Assembly: GCF_014270065.1 (NCBI RefSeq)
Contig: NZ_JACNME010000008.1
Location: 1-64,000, forward strand
Reading direction: 5' to 3'
Source: Quadrisphaera sp. RL12-1S
Lineage (GTDB): Bacteria > Actinomycetota > Actinomycetes > Actinomycetales > Quadrisphaeraceae
DNA: 64,000 nt
The notes under the pieces were generated by a model. It searched no databases. It saw only the letters and a list, made by a program, of their open reading frames with translations, and was not told the DNA's origin. The position numbers and the translations under genes were made by a program. Below, piece by piece: positions 45,928 to 55,543 of the stretch; the first letter of the stretch is position 1; the number at the start of each line of letters is the position of its first letter.

Positions 45928-48865
45928 CGCGGCGAGCTCCTTCGGGGTCGACCAGGACGGGGCCGGTCACCTCGGCGGCGACGAGGCGGCCCTTGACGGG
46001 GACGTGCACCAGCTGGCCGGCGCGGGCGCGCCCGCCCTTGAGCAGCGCCAGGGCGAACGGGCGCTCGAGGTGCGCGCTGCGGTAGCTGGAGGTGACGTGG
46101 CCGAGCATCGGCACCGGCGGGGCGGGCAGGACGCCGTCCTCGGAGTGCTCGACGATCTGCGAGCCCTCCGGCAGCACGGTGGTGCCGTCGACCGGGAGCA
46201 GGCCGACGAGGTGCTTGCGGTCGGCGCGCTGGTTGTCGGCGCGGGCGAAGGAGCGCTTGCCCACGAAGTCGACCTTCTTCTTGGACACTACCCAGTCCAT
46301 GCCGAGGTCCTGCGGGGTGACGGTGCCGTCGGTGTCCTGCCCGATGATCGGGTAGCCCTTCTCGGCCCGGAGCACGTGCATGGTCTCCGTGCCGTAGGGG
46401 GTGATCCCGTACGGGGCGCCGGCCGCGACGAGACGCTCCCAGACGGCCAGCCCGTGGCGGGCGTCCACGTGGACCTCCCAGGCGAGCTCGCCGGAGAAGC
46501 TGATCCGCGCCAGGCGGACCGGCACGCCCTCGAGGGTGGTGTCGCGCCAGGTCATGAACCCGAAGGCCTCGTTGCTGGCGTCCACGTCCCCGCCGGCGCT
46601 GGGCCCGAAGACCGCGGCGATGACGTCGCGCGAGCGCGGGCCCACCACGGGGAACGCCGCCCACTGCTCGGTGACCGACGCCAGGTGCACGGCCAGCTCG
46701 GGCCACTCGGTCTGGTGCCACTCCTCCATCCAGTCGAGCACCTTGGCGGCACCGCCGGTGGTGGTCATCACCAGGAAGCGGTCCTCGGCGACGCGCAGCA
46801 CGGTGCCGTCGTCGATGACCATCCCGTCAGCACCGCACATCACCCCGTAGCGCACCTTGCCGACGGCGAGGCTGCTCATGAGGTTGGTGTACAGGCGGTC
46901 CAGGAGCTCCCCGGCGTCCGGGCCCTGCACGTCGATCTTGCCCAGGGTGGAGCCGTCGAGGATGCCGACGGACGTCCGGGCCGCGGCGCACTCGCGCAGC
47001 ACGGCGGTCTCCATGTCCTCGCCCGCCAGCGGGTAGTACCGCGGGCGCTTCCACTGGCCGACGTCCTCCCAGACCGCGCCCTGCTGGACGTGCCAGTCGT
47101 GCACGGAGGTGGTGCGGACCGGGTCGAACAGCTGGCCGCGGTCGCGGCCGGCGAGCGTGGCGAAGGCGACCGGGGTGTACGGCGGGCGGAAGGTGGTGGT
47201 GCCCACCGACTCCGGCGCGGACCCCAGCAGCTCGGCGATGATCCCCGAGGCCACGATCCCGGACGTCTTGCCCTGGTCGTGCGCGGTCCCGATGGTCGTG
47301 TACCGCTTGACGTGCTCGGGCGAGCGCAGGCCGGCGCCGAGCGCTCGCTCGACGTCGGCGACCGTGGCGTCCCGCTGGACGTCCACGAACTGGCGGCTGC
47401 TGTCTCCGGAGGGGTCCGGCACCACCCACACGAGGTCGGGGTCGGTCACGGGGGGCTGGGCGGGCGCCGAGGGCACCGGGACGGCGGTGACGTCCAGGCC
47501 GATCTCGGCCAGGGCCGTGGCGGCGGAGGCGCCCCCCTGGCGCAGGCAGGTCTGCAGGTCGAAGGCGCCTGCGCCGGAGCCGGCGACCAGCAGGTCCTCC
47601 AGGCGCTCGGCAGGCAGGAACGCCCCCAGCCGCGCGTCGAAGGAGAGCTTGCCGCGGGCCTGGCTGTGCAGGTGCACGGCGGGGTTCCAGCCGCCGCTGA
47701 CCAGCAGCAGGTCGCACTCGAGCACCTCGGGCGCCGGCTGGCCGGCCGAGGAGCGGGCGCCCGCGGCGAGGCCCGCACGGTCGAAGGGCCCGACGAGGGC
47801 GGCGCTGACCCGCTCGGTGCCCCGGGTGCCGACGACGGCGCTGCCCGTGCGGACGCGGATGCCGCGCCGCTGGCACTCAGCCGCCCAGTGCGCGGGGGCG
47901 GCCTCACGGGTGTCGACGACGGCCGCGACCTCCACGCCGGCGTCCGCGAGGTCCACGGCGGCGCGGTAGGCGCTGTCGTTGGTGGTGAAGACCACCGCGC
48001 GCGAGCCGGCGCGCACGCCGTACCGGTGCAGGTAGGTGCGGGCGGCGCCGGCGAGCATGGTCCCGGGCCGGTCGTTGTCGGTGAAGACCACGGGGCGCTC
48101 GTGGGCGCCGGGCGCCACGACCGTGCGGCGGGCCCGCACGCGCCAGACGCGCTGGCGCGAGACCCCCTCGGGGGCCTGCCCGCCGAGGTGGTCGGTGCGG
48201 CGCTCCACCGCGAGCGCGAAGCCGTCGTCGTAGACGCCGAAGACGGTGGTCCGCTGCAGGTGCACCACCTCCGGGGCGGCGGCGAGCTCGGCGACGGCGT
48301 CCGCCACCCACTCCAGCGCCGGGCGGCCGTCGAGCAGCTCGTCGGAGCCGAGCAGGGAGCCGCCGGCCTCGGACTGCTCGTCCAGCAGCGCCACGCGCGC
48401 TCCCGAGCGGGCCGCGGTCAGCGCGGCCTGCAGGCCCGCCGGACCGGCGCCCACCACGAGCAGGTCGACGTGCAGGTGCCGGGAGTCGTAGCGGGCGGAG
48501 TCGGCGATGTCGGCGAGGCGCCCCTGGCCGGGCACGCCGTCGGCCACGAGCCCCTCGAAGACCTCCACGGTGCTGGCCAGGAGCATCGGGTCCGGGAAGG
48601 GCTCCTCCACCTGGACCAGGCTGCTGGGGTCCTCGGCCCACGCGGCGCCGATGCCGCGGGGGCGGCCCAGCTTGATGCTGGTGGCGATCTGGTGGACGCC
48701 GTCGGCGAGCAGCGCGGAGGACAGCGTGTCCCCGCGGTAGCCGGTGTGCTCGACGCCGGCGAAGGTGAACCGCACCGGCGTGCTGCGGTCCACGCGACCG
48801 CCGGTGGCCGTGCGGAAGGGCGCCCGCGGGCCGGCGGGCGTCGTCGTGGGGGTCGTCTCGCTCAT
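45920..48865 (-). CDS. soxA: sarcosine oxidase alpha subunit
   Basis: 981-aa alpha subunit. N-terminal 2Fe-2S-fold-like segment (FTFAGVEHTGYRGDTLSSAL), NAD-binding Rossmann region (LLVVGAGPAGLQAALTAARSG, about residue 135), and a C-terminal GcvT-like folate domain from about residue 600 (RISFSGELAWEVHVD). With SoxB, D and G it oxidises sarcosine to glycine with formation of 5,10-methylene-THF and peroxide. Starts and stops overlap both neighbours. Confidence 0.95.
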   Translation of the reverse strand: MSETTPTTTPAGPRAPFRTATGGRVDRSTPVRFTFAGVEHTGYRGDTLSSALLADGVHQIATSIKLGRPRGIGAAWAEDPSSLVQVEEPFPDPMLLASTVEVFEGLVADGVPGQGRLADIADSARYDSRHLHVDLLVVGAGPAGLQAALTAARSGARVALLDEQSEAGGSLLGSDELLDGRPALEWVADAVAELAAAPEVVHLQRTTVFGVYDDGFALAVERRTDHLGGQAPEGVSRQRVWRVRARRTVVAPGAHERPVVFTDNDRPGTMLAGAARTYLHRYGVRAGSRAVVFTTNDSAYRAAVDLADAGVEVAAVVDTREAAPAHWAAECQRRGIRVRTGSAVVGTRGTERVSAALVGPFDRAGLAAGARSSAGQPAPEVLECDLLLVSGGWNPAVHLHSQARGKLSFDARLGAFLPAERLEDLLVAGSGAGAFDLQTCLRQGGASAATALAEIGLDVTAVPVPSAPAQPPVTDPDLVWVVPDPSGDSSRQFVDVQRDATVADVERALGAGLRSPEHVKRYTTIGTAHDQGKTSGIVASGIIAELLGSAPESVGTTTFRPPYTPVAFATLAGRDRGQLFDPVRTTSVHDWHVQQGAVWEDVGQWKRPRYYPLAGEDMETAVLRECAAARTSVGILDGSTLGKIDVQGPDAGELLDRLYTNLMSSLAVGKVRYGVMCGADGMVIDDGTVLRVAEDRFLVMTTTGGAAKVLDWMEEWHQTEWPELAVHLASVTEQWAAFPVVGPRSRDVIAAVFGPSAGGDVDASNEAFGFMTWRDTTLEGVPVRLARISFSGELAWEVHVDARHGLAVWERLVAAGAPYGITPYGTETMHVLRAEKGYPIIGQDTDGTVTPQDLGMDWVVSKKKVDFVGKRSFARADNQRADRKHLVGLLPVDGTTVLPEGSQIVEHSEDGVLPAPPVPMLGHVTSSYRSAHLERPFALALLKGGRARAGQLVHVPVKGRLVAAEVTGPVLVDPEGARRDG

Positions 48866-49140
48866 GCGGTCACCGGCCGGGGCTCGTCGGGGCGGTAGGT
48901 GGCGTGGAAGCGGTACGTCACCGTGTCGCGCACGGCGTTGAACCACTTGCGGCAGCCGGAGCTGTGCGACCAGCGCTCGGCGTACAGGCCGCGGGTGTTG
49001 TCGCGGAAGAACAGGTAGTGGGCCCACTCCTCGTCGCTCAGCGCTGCCGGCTCGGAGGGGTAGGGCACGTGGGCCTGCCCGCCGTAGTGGAACTCGACCT
49101 CCTCGCGGGGCCCGCACCACGGGCACTGGATCATCTGCAC
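48862..49140 (-). CDS. soxD: sarcosine oxidase delta subunit
   Basis: 92-aa small subunit that binds zinc. The CPWCG pair is at residues 6-10, with FHYGG and later HSSGCRKWFNAVRD supplying His and Cys ligands. The start is GTG 49140, seven bases after AGGAG; ATG 49134 would be 13 bases away, so GTG is preferred. Its stop overlaps the soxA start by four bases. Confidence 0.93.
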   Translation of the reverse strand: MQMIQCPWCGPREEVEFHYGGQAHVPYPSEPAALSDEEWAHYLFFRDNTRGLYAERWSHSSGCRKWFNAVRDTVTYRFHATYRPDEPRPVTA

Positions 49141-49175
49141 GTCGGGTCTCCTGGGTCTGCGGGTCGGCGGGGGCG

Positions 49176-50495
49176 TCAGTGGGCGACGGCGGCGGCGCCG
49201 TGCTCGTCCACGAGGCGGCCGGTGACGAAGCGGTCGAGGGAGAAGGGCGCCGCGTAGGGGTGCGGCTCGTCGTTGGCGATGGTGTCCGCGAACACCCAGC
49301 CGACGCCGGGGGTGGCCTTGAAGCCGCCGGTCCCCCAGCCGCAGTTGAGGAAGACGTTGTCGTACGGGGTGCGCCCGACGATGGGCGAGGCGTCGGGGGT
49401 GGTGTCCACGATGCCGCCCCACGTCCGCAGGAGGTGCGCTCGCGCGAAGACGGGGAACAGCTCCACCGCGGCGGCCATCTGCCGCTCGATGACGTGGAAC
49501 GCGCCGCGCTGCCCGTAGCCGTTGTACGCGTCGACGCCGGCGCCCATGACCAGCTCGCCCTTGTGGGCCTGCGACACGTACACGTGCACGGCGTTGGACA
49601 TGACGATCGTCGGGTGCACGGGCTCGAGGAGCTCGGAGACCAGCGCCTGCAGCGGGTGGGACTGGATCGGCACGCGCAGGCCCAGCATGTCCGTGAGCAC
49701 CGAGGTGCTGCCGGCCGCGGCCAGGGCCACCTTCCCGCAGGCGATGTCGCCGCGGGTGGTGCGCACGCCCGTGACGCGGTTGCCGTCCCGCAGGAAGCCG
49801 GTGACCTCGCAGCCCTGGATGATGTCGACGCCGGCCTCGTCGATGCGCCGGGCGAAGCCCCAGCCCACGTAGTCGTGCTTGGCGATGCCGGCGCGGGGCT
49901 GGTAGGTGGCGCCCAGCACCGGGTAGCGGATGTCGGAGGAGGTGTTGACGATCGGGCAGACCTTGCGGACCTCGTCAGGCTCCAGCCACTCGGCGTCGAC
50001 GCCGTTGAGGACGTTCGCCTCGACGCGGCGCACGCTGTCGCGCACGTCCTGCAGCGTGTGCGCGAGGTTGAGCACGCCGCGCTGGCTGAACAGGATCGGG
50101 TAGCCCAGGTCCTCCTCGAGGCCCTCCCACAGCTTGAGGGAGTGCTCGTAGATGGCCGCGGACTCGTCCCACAGGTAGTTGGACCGGATGAGCGTGGTGT
50201 TGCGGGCCATGTTGCCGCCCGCCAGCCAGCCCTTCTCCAGCACCGCGACGTTGGTGATCCCGTGGTTCTTCACGAGGTAGTGCGCCGTGGCCAGGCCGTG
50301 GCCGCCACCGCCGACGATGACGACGTCGTACGCCTTCTTCGGCTCCGGGTCCTTCCAGAGGAAGTCCGGGTGCTCCGGCAGGTCCGCGCCCGGGGTGCGG
50401 GGCGGGGTGCCGTGCAGCCGACCCTCGGCGGCAGCGGCGGGGGTGTGGGGAACGGCGTCGTCCGGGTCGGTCGAGAAGGCGTCGACGGTGGTCAT
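49176..50495 (-). CDS. soxB: sarcosine oxidase beta subunit
   Basis: 439-aa flavoprotein subunit. FAD-binding motif [17 protein letters not shown] (about residue 57), and [14 protein letters not shown] (about 212), whose histidine is the likely covalent FMN site of Sox[10 protein letters not shown] and [16 protein letters not shown] are also typical. First gene of the operon soxB-soxD-soxA-soxG-dmg-sdaA-purU. An 11-bp tandem repeat and then GGGAG lie just before its ATG. Confidence 0.95.
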   Translation of the reverse strand: MTTVDAFSTDPDDAVPHTPAAAAEGRLHGTPPRTPGADLPEHPDFLWKDPEPKKAYDVVIVGGGGHGLATAHYLVKNHGITNVAVLEKGWLAGGNMARNTTLIRSNYLWDESAAIYEHSLKLWEGLEEDLGYPILFSQRGVLNLAHTLQDVRDSVRRVEANVLNGVDAEWLEPDEVRKVCPIVNTSSDIRYPVLGATYQPRAGIAKHDYVGWGFARRIDEAGVDIIQGCEVTGFLRDGNRVTGVRTTRGDIACGKVALAAAGSTSVLTDMLGLRVPIQSHPLQALVSELLEPVHPTIVMSNAVHVYVSQAHKGELVMGAGVDAYNGYGQRGAFHVIERQMAAAVELFPVFARAHLLRTWGGIVDTTPDASPIVGRTPYDNVFLNCGWGTGGFKATPGVGWVFADTIANDEPHPYAAPFSLDRFVTGRLVDEHGAAAVAH

Positions 50496-50512
50496 CGGCT
50501 CGTCTCCCTGGT

Positions 50513-50545
50513 CTGGCTGGCGGCTGGCTGGCGGCTGGCTGGCGG
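50513..50545 (-). repeat. 11-bp tandem repeat in the soxB leader
   Basis: Three perfect copies of CTGGCTGGCGG on the plus strand (CCGCCAGCCAG in the mRNA), 18 bases before the soxB start; a partial fourth unit follows. Confidence 0.85.
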
Positions 50546-50590
50546 CTGGGCGGCGGTGCGGGCTGCTGCGGAGGGGCCTGTGCTAAGAAG

Positions 50591-50640
50591 ACTGATGTAT
50601 CAGTTGTCTGTAACGTAGGCACCGCGCCCCCTCCGGTCAA
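50591..50640 (-). promoter_or_regulatory. sox operon promoter with GntR-type operator
   Basis: Minus strand: -35 TTGACC (50635-50640), exact 17-base spacer, -10 TACGTT (50612-50617). The operator ACTGAT-AC-ATCAGT (50591-50604) begins where transcription should start, so bound regulator would block initiation. Core shared with the BCCT promoter. Confidence 0.75.
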
Positions 50641-50670
50641 GGGGGGGACGCGATCTCGAGAGGGGTTGGC

Positions 50671-51324
50671 ATGAGGACCGAGGCGCCCGTCCCACCGCAC
50701 CCCGGGCGCGCGCCCGCGCCGCTCGGGGACGCCGTCGTCGACCACGTCGTGCCCGCGGCGGCCCCGCTGCCCGACCCGGCCGCCGCCGAGCGGGCCGTGG
50801 CCGACCTGCTGGCCGCCCTGGGCCTGGACGCCGGGTCGCCCGGTCTGCTGGACACGCCCCGCCGCGTGGCCCGCGCCTACGCCGAGCTGCTCACCCCGGA
50901 GCCGTTCGCGCTGACCACCTTCCCCAACGACGAGGGGTACGACGAGCTCGTGGTCGTCGGGGACATCCCGTTCACGTCCCTGTGCGAGCACCACCTCCTG
51001 CCCTTCGCCGGAGTGGCCCACGTCGGGTACCTCCCGGGCGCCCGCGTGGTGGGGCTGTCCAAGCTGGCGCGGGCCGTGGAGGCCCTGTCACGGCGACCCC
51101 AGGTGCAGGAGCGCCTCACGTGCCAGGTGGCGGACCTGCTGCAGGAGGCCCTGGACCCCGAGGGCGTGGGGGTGGTGCTCGAGGCGGAGCACAGCTGCAT
51201 GTCCCTGCGCGGCGTGCGCGCCACCGGAGCCACCACCAGGACGTCGGCGCTGCGGGGGCGCGTGCGCAGCGACGCCCGCACGCGGGCGGAGTTCCTCGAC
51301 CTCGCCCGGCGGGGGCGGTCGTGA
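50671..51324 (+). CDS. folE: GTP cyclohydrolase I
   Basis: 217 aa. It opens the GTP ring to give dihydroneopterin triphosphate, the first step of folate synthesis. Zinc ligands are in SLCEHHLLPFAG (about residue 112) and EHSCMSLRGV (about 172). The N-terminal 30 residues are Pro/Ala-rich and outside the fold. Placement between the sox promoter and its GntR regulator suggests it boosts THF supply for Dmg and Sox. ATG 50671 follows GAGAGGGG by six bases. Confidence 0.95.
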   Translation: MRTEAPVPPHPGRAPAPLGDAVVDHVVPAAAPLPDPAAAERAVADLLAALGLDAGSPGLLDTPRRVARAYAELLTPEPFALTTFPNDEGYDELVVVGDIPFTSLCEHHLLPFAGVAHVGYLPGARVVGLSKLARAVEALSRRPQVQERLTCQVADLLQEALDPEGVGVVLEAEHSCMSLRGVRATGATTRTSALRGRVRSDARTRAEFLDLARRGRS

Positions 51325-51410
51325 CGACCGCGGCGGAGCGGCCGCGCGCCCGCACCCGGCGGGGCGGCTCCACCAGGACCGCGCGAGCCGCTCACCCCTA
51401 CAGTTGGAGG

Positions 51411-52076
51411 GTGGAGCAGGTCTCGGGCCTTCGCGAGGAGCGCTACTCGTCGCTGGCCGAGCGGGCGTACGCGGAGATCCGCGACCGCCTGATCATGCTC
51501 GACATCCGCCCCAACGAGCCCCTCGACGACGACGCGCTCGCCGAGCAGCTGCAGATGGGCAAGACGCCCGTGCGCGAGGCCATCAAGCGGCTCGAGGTGG
51601 ACCGCCTCATCGTCACCTACCCGCGCCGGGGCACGTTCGCGACCGGGGTCGACATCACCGACCTCGCGCACATCTCCGAGGTCCGCTCGCTGCTGGAGCC
51701 GCTGGCCGCCCAGCGGGCGGCGGAGCGCGCGACACCCGCCGAGACCCAGGAGCTGCTGGACCTGGCAGACCGGCTGGAGCAGCTGGACCTCACCACGACC
51801 AGCAACCACGACCTCATCTACTACGACGCGCAGGTGCACCGGACCATCTACCGCGTGGCCGGGAACCCGCACCTCGAGGACGCGCTGGTCCGGCACCACA
51901 ACCTGGCCACCCGGATCTTCTGCCTGTTCCTGGACCGCATGCCCGCGGTCGACGGCCACGTCCTCGAGCACGTCGAGCTGCTGCGCGGCATCGCCGCCGG
52001 GGACGGCGCGGCCTCCGCTGCCCGTGCCGCCGAGCACGTCCGCGGCTTCGAGGTGGCCGTCCGCTCCGTCATCTGA
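51411..52076 (+). CDS. GntR-family (FCD) regulator
   Basis: 221-aa FadR-type GntR protein. Winged helix at residues about 10-75 (DDDALAEQLQMGKTPVREAIKRLEVDRLI) and an all-helical FCD ligand domain with DLIYYDAQVHRTIYRVAGNPHL and HVLEHVELLRGIAAGD supplying Asp/His metal ligands. Best candidate to bind the CTGATG-Y-ATCAG sites in the sox and BCCT promoters. The GTG lies six bases after TACAGT, so its mRNA is probably leaderless. Confidence 0.92.
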   Translation: MEQVSGLREERYSSLAERAYAEIRDRLIMLDIRPNEPLDDDALAEQLQMGKTPVREAIKRLEVDRLIVTYPRRGTFATGVDITDLAHISEVRSLLEPLAAQRAAERATPAETQELLDLADRLEQLDLTTTSNHDLIYYDAQVHRTIYRVAGNPHLEDALVRHHNLATRIFCLFLDRMPAVDGHVLEHVELLRGIAAGDGAASAARAAEHVRGFEVAVRSVI

Positions 52077-52253
52077 GGCCCGTCCCCGCTCCCCCGCGGC
52101 GGCGGGTGGACGAGGGGGCCGGACGGTGGATGACGCTCGTCCTCGCCCCACGCGATGACCGCGCGGCGCTCAAGGTGGGCCGGCGACGTCCCGACGCTGT
52201 GAGTACCCCCGAGGAGACGGGGCGTGCTCCGCGCCGGAAGGACCCACCCTCAC

Positions 52254-52598
52254 ATGACGACGATCAAGGCCTCCTGCCCCACCTGCGGCGATGTGGAGCT
52301 GACCCCGCCCCAGGTGCGACTGGTGGTCTGCACCGTCTCGGCGTGGAGCTTCTACGCGTTCGACTGCCCGGACTGCGCTGACGAGGTGCGCAAGCACGCC
52401 AGCGACGACGTCGTGCGCCTCCTGACCACCGGTGGGGTCTCCTCGGAGCACTGGTCCGTGCCTGCCGAGGCGCTCGAGGAGCACACCGGCTCGACCATCA
52501 GCTGGGACGACGTCCTCGACTTCACGCTCTCCCTGGAGACGGTCGACCTCGTGGCCGCGGCGGCCTCGGCGGTGCTGCGCCCCCGCCACGTCGGCTGA
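52254..52598 (+). CDS. small zinc-ribbon protein
   Basis: 114-aa protein with two CxxC pairs (CPTC at residues 8-11, CPDC about 30 residues later) that should bind one zinc, then a helical C-terminal half. ATG follows GGAAGGA. It looks like a conserved actinobacterial hypothetical; function unknown. The 177 bases before it contain no supported gene. Confidence 0.8.
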   Translation: MTTIKASCPTCGDVELTPPQVRLVVCTVSAWSFYAFDCPDCADEVRKHASDDVVRLLTTGGVSSEHWSVPAEALEEHTGSTISWDDVLDFTLSLETVDLVAAAASAVLRPRHVG

Positions 52599-52664
52599 GC
52601 ACAGCGCCGAGCGCCTGACCACGGGCCTCTGGTCCCTGCGGACCCGTCGCCGTCGCGGCGGGTC

Positions 52665-53972
52665 TCAGCCCCGCGAGCGCGCGGCGGTGCGCTGGCGCGC
52701 GCGCTCGAGGGCCGCCCGCAGCGGCTCGTCCAGGGACCTGTCGCTGGGTGCGGCCGCCACGAGCACCCCGATGTCGCGCACCTTGACGTTGCGGTCCTGG
52801 CTCATCACGACCATCGCCCCGAAGGCCTCCTCCGCGGTGCACCCCAGCCGGCTGGCCACCGCGCCCTTGGCCTGCTCGATGGCGGCACGGGACTGCATGG
52901 CCAGCGTGAGGTTCTCCACCTCCGACTCCAGGTCGGCGGTGCGCCGAGCCGCCGCCAGCACCGCTGACGCGGCCTGCGCGAACGCCACGGCGCTCTCGAC
53001 GTCCGGTCCACCGGCGGCGTCGCCGTAGGCGCTCACCACGCCCATCACGCGGTCGCCGTCGCGCAGCGGCACCGACACCGCTGCCCGCGCTCCTCCCCCG
53101 GCTGCGCGCTGCGCCAGCCGCGGCCAGCGCTCGTCCCGGGTCAGGTCCGCGGTCCACGCGGGCTCACCGGTGCTGTGCGCGAGCGCGGCCGGCCCCTCGT
53201 CGGCGGCCCACTGGGCCCCGTCGGCGGCCTGAGCCAGGGCGCCGTCCGCTGCGCTGTCGGTCGGCTGGGCGGGCTCACCGGTGCTCGCGCTGCCCGCGGC
53301 GGCACCGGGCACCGCGACCGTGACGGCGGAGGCGACGGCGGCCAGCAGCTGGTGCCTCGACGCGCCCGTGACCGCCAGCCGCACGAGCGCGGCGACCCGC
53401 CGCAGCGGCTCACCCCCGGCGGGCCCGGCCGACCGCGGGGCGGCGTCGCGAGCGACGTCGACCTCTCCGGGCAGGGCGGCACCCTCGGCGGGCAGCACCA
53501 CCACCAGCCGGCGGTCACCTCGTTCGCAGGGGCAGGGCGTGACGACCGCGTGCACCTCCCGCGAGGAGCCCTCCCGGGGCACGAGGCGCAGGCGCGCGGT
53601 GACGGTCCCCTCACGTCCGGCGCGGGCGAGCAGCGACCTGGCCAGGGGGCGGTCCTCGGCGGCGACGAAGGCCTGAACGGGAGTGCGCAGGAGCGCCGCG
53701 GCGGTGCTGGCGAGCAGCTCGGAGGCGGCGGGGTTGGAGTGCACGATGCCGCCGTCGGCGTCGGTGGTGACGATCGGCGTGGGCAGGGAGTGCAGGAGCC
53801 ACCCGACCAGGTCCTCGGCGTCCTCCGGCTGCGTCCCGGGGCCCGCGACCTCGCGCTGCGGGGTGGGCCGCTGCAGGCGCTGTTCCAGCGGGTGTGCCGA
53901 CGGCGTGGGCGGCGTCGGCGTGGATGAAGGCTGAGCGGACACCAGGGATCGCCCTTCGGAGGAAGCTGTCAC
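52665..53972 (-). CDS. PAS-GAF-ANTAR regulator
   Basis: 435 aa. A disordered N-terminus (about 50 residues) is followed by a PAS domain (TPIVTTDADGGIVHSNPAASELL), an Ala-rich GAF domain (about 200-340; VSVPLRDGDRVMGVVSAYGD) and a C-terminal ANTAR domain (MQSRAAIEQAKGAVASRLGCTAEEAF). ANTAR domains bind paired hexaloop RNA hairpins and antiterminate; such regulators sense signals through GAF/PAS. No target hairpins were recognised nearby. GTG start at 53972. Confidence 0.88.
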   Translation of the reverse strand: MTASSEGRSLVSAQPSSTPTPPTPSAHPLEQRLQRPTPQREVAGPGTQPEDAEDLVGWLLHSLPTPIVTTDADGGIVHSNPAASELLASTAAALLRTPVQAFVAAEDRPLARSLLARAGREGTVTARLRLVPREGSSREVHAVVTPCPCERGDRRLVVVLPAEGAALPGEVDVARDAAPRSAGPAGGEPLRRVAALVRLAVTGASRHQLLAAVASAVTVAVPGAAAGSASTGEPAQPTDSAADGALAQAADGAQWAADEGPAALAHSTGEPAWTADLTRDERWPRLAQRAAGGGARAAVSVPLRDGDRVMGVVSAYGDAAGGPDVESAVAFAQAASAVLAAARRTADLESEVENLTLAMQSRAAIEQAKGAVASRLGCTAEEAFGAMVVMSQDRNVKVRDIGVLVAAAPSDRSLDEPLRAALERARQRTAARSRG

Positions 53973-54063
53973 CTGGTTTCGATGCTCCGCCAGTGTGCCA
54001 GGCGCCTCCCAGGTCCGGGACGGGTGTTCGGCACCCGGCTGTCACCCGGGTGTCAGCCGGGTG

Positions 54064-54666
54064 TCACCCGGAGCCGGGGAGCAGCGCCGCGACCGCCTCG
54101 ACGACCCGACGACCCGAACCGGCGACGCTCGTCCGGGTCGTGTCCACCACCGGCACGGACCAGCGCGGGTCACCTCGCCGCCAGCTCGTCCAGCGGTCCC
54201 ACCGCATGGCCGCCCAGCCGCCGTCCACCAGCACGTGCTGGCGGGCCGACGGGTCGGCGGCGTGCTCGCGGTGCCACTGCGCCCACCCGAGGAACGCCCC
54301 GCGGGCCTGGTGGTCCCAGCGCTCGCCGTCCCGCTCGGCCAGGCGGGAGAGCCGCTCGTCGTCGTCGACGTCGAGGAGCAGCGCCGCGGCGCCGTCCAGC
54401 GCCGGGGCGGACGGGCACGCCAGCAGCTCCCCCCAGGGGGACTGGGAGGCGAGGACCAGGTGCAGGCCTCCGCGCTGGAGGTCGAGGGCCCGCCTCACCC
54501 ACCCCTCGAGCGCCTCCTGTCGCCAGGCGGTGCCGGCGCCGGAGGGCACGCCCACCTCGTCGGCATCGTGCACCGCCACGCGCCCGCGCAGCTGCTCGGC
54601 CGAGCGCAGGGCGCCCAGCGCGGTCGTCTTGCCCGAGCACGCGGAGCCGCTGAGGAGCACCAGCAC
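54064..54666 (-). CDS. P-loop kinase-like protein
   Basis: 200 aa with Walker A GSACSGKTT at residues 7-15, then VHDADEVG and an acidic LLLDVDDDERLSRL, typical of small ATP-dependent kinases of the AAA_33/cytidylate-like group. Substrate unknown. GTG 54666 puts the P-loop at the N-terminus as in relatives. It is divergent from another P-loop gene 65 bases away. Confidence 0.75.
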   Translation of the reverse strand: MLVLLSGSACSGKTTALGALRSAEQLRGRVAVHDADEVGVPSGAGTAWRQEALEGWVRRALDLQRGGLHLVLASQSPWGELLACPSAPALDGAAALLLDVDDDERLSRLAERDGERWDHQARGAFLGWAQWHREHAADPSARQHVLVDGGWAAMRWDRWTSWRRGDPRWSVPVVDTTRTSVAGSGRRVVEAVAALLPGSG

Positions 54667-54731
54667 ACCCCGCAGCCTGCTGCCCCGCCACCTCGCGGCG
54701 CACCGGGTTTCCCCGTGGCAGGGTGTCCGGC

Positions 54732-55244
54732 GTGCGGCTCGTCCTGCTCGGTGGCGCTCCCGGCGTGGGCAAGAGCGCCGTGGCCCGCGCCGTCCTGGCG
54801 CGCCACGCGGGTCCGGTGGGCAGCGCCCCGCTGCTGCAGTGGGTGGACGTCGACGCGCTCTGGATGCACCAGCCGTGGCGCGTCGACGGCGCGATGCGCG
54901 CTCTGGTGGCCAGCAACCTGGGTGCCGTGCTGACCGGTGCGGCCGGTGCCGGCGTCGAGGTGGCGCTGGTGACGTGGACCTTCCACACCGAGGAGCTGCG
55001 CGACGTGGTCCGGGGCGCCTGCCCGGCCAGCTCGTCGACGACCGTGCAGCTGGTGGCACAGGAGGCGGCCTGGCGCCAGCGCTTCAGCGCTGACCCCGCT
55101 CGGGGTGCCCCGGACGCCTTCTACGAGCAGCGGTACGCCGCGGCGCAGGCGGCTGCGCGGGACGCCGACGTCGTCGTCGACACCACCGGCCGGACCATCG
55201 ACGCGTGCGCTGATGACGTCGGCCGGGTCACGCTCAGCCGATGA
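54732..55244 (+). CDS. P-loop NTPase/kinase
   Basis: 170 aa with Walker A LLGGAPGVGKSAVARAV at residues 5-21, WVDVDALWMHQPW and LVTWTFHTEELRD. Small-molecule kinase fold; substrate unknown. GTG 54732 was preferred because a CAGGGT box ends seven bases before it and covers the earlier GTG 54723. Confidence 0.75.
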   Translation: MRLVLLGGAPGVGKSAVARAVLARHAGPVGSAPLLQWVDVDALWMHQPWRVDGAMRALVASNLGAVLTGAAGAGVEVALVTWTFHTEELRDVVRGACPASSSTTVQLVAQEAAWRQRFSADPARGAPDAFYEQRYAAAQAAARDADVVVDTTGRTIDACADDVGRVTLSR

Positions 55245-55285
55245 GCGTCCCGAGCGCGGCCAGCGCGACAGGGCAGGATGGTCCC

Positions 55286-55543
55286 GTGATCACCGCCGTC
55301 CGTCGCGCCTGGCCCTGGGCGCTCGCCGCTGCCCTGGTGGTGATCGGCGTGGTGCTCGTCGCGACGGGCGGCGCAGCGCTCTACAGCGTGGTCTCGGCCT
55401 CGTACGAGCCAGCTCCCGTGGGCGGGGTGGTGCCCGGGCCGCTCATCATCGACGACCAGCAGCTGTACGGCGCCCTGGTGGTGCTGGCGGGCCTGCTGCT
55501 GCTGGCCGGGCTGACCGGTCACCGCCTCGGCGCGCGCCGGTGA
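55286..55543 (+). CDS. small two-helix membrane protein
   Basis: 85 aa with two transmembrane segments (WALAAALVVIGVVLVATGG and ALVVLAGLLLLAGLTG) joined by a short extracytoplasmic loop containing PLIIDDQQLYG. GTG lies six bases after CAGGAT (leaderless). Stop overlaps the following methyltransferase by four bases. No family recognised. Confidence 0.75.
   Translation: MITAVRRAWPWALAAALVVIGVVLVATGGAALYSVVSASYEPAPVGGVVPGPLIIDDQQLYGALVVLAGLLLLAGLTGHRLGARR

Noticed and set aside
45491-48898. A 1,135-codon plus-strand frame across the sox genes
   Set aside because: Antisense shadow of soxA and soxG, which have full-length family matches and overlapping operon junctions.
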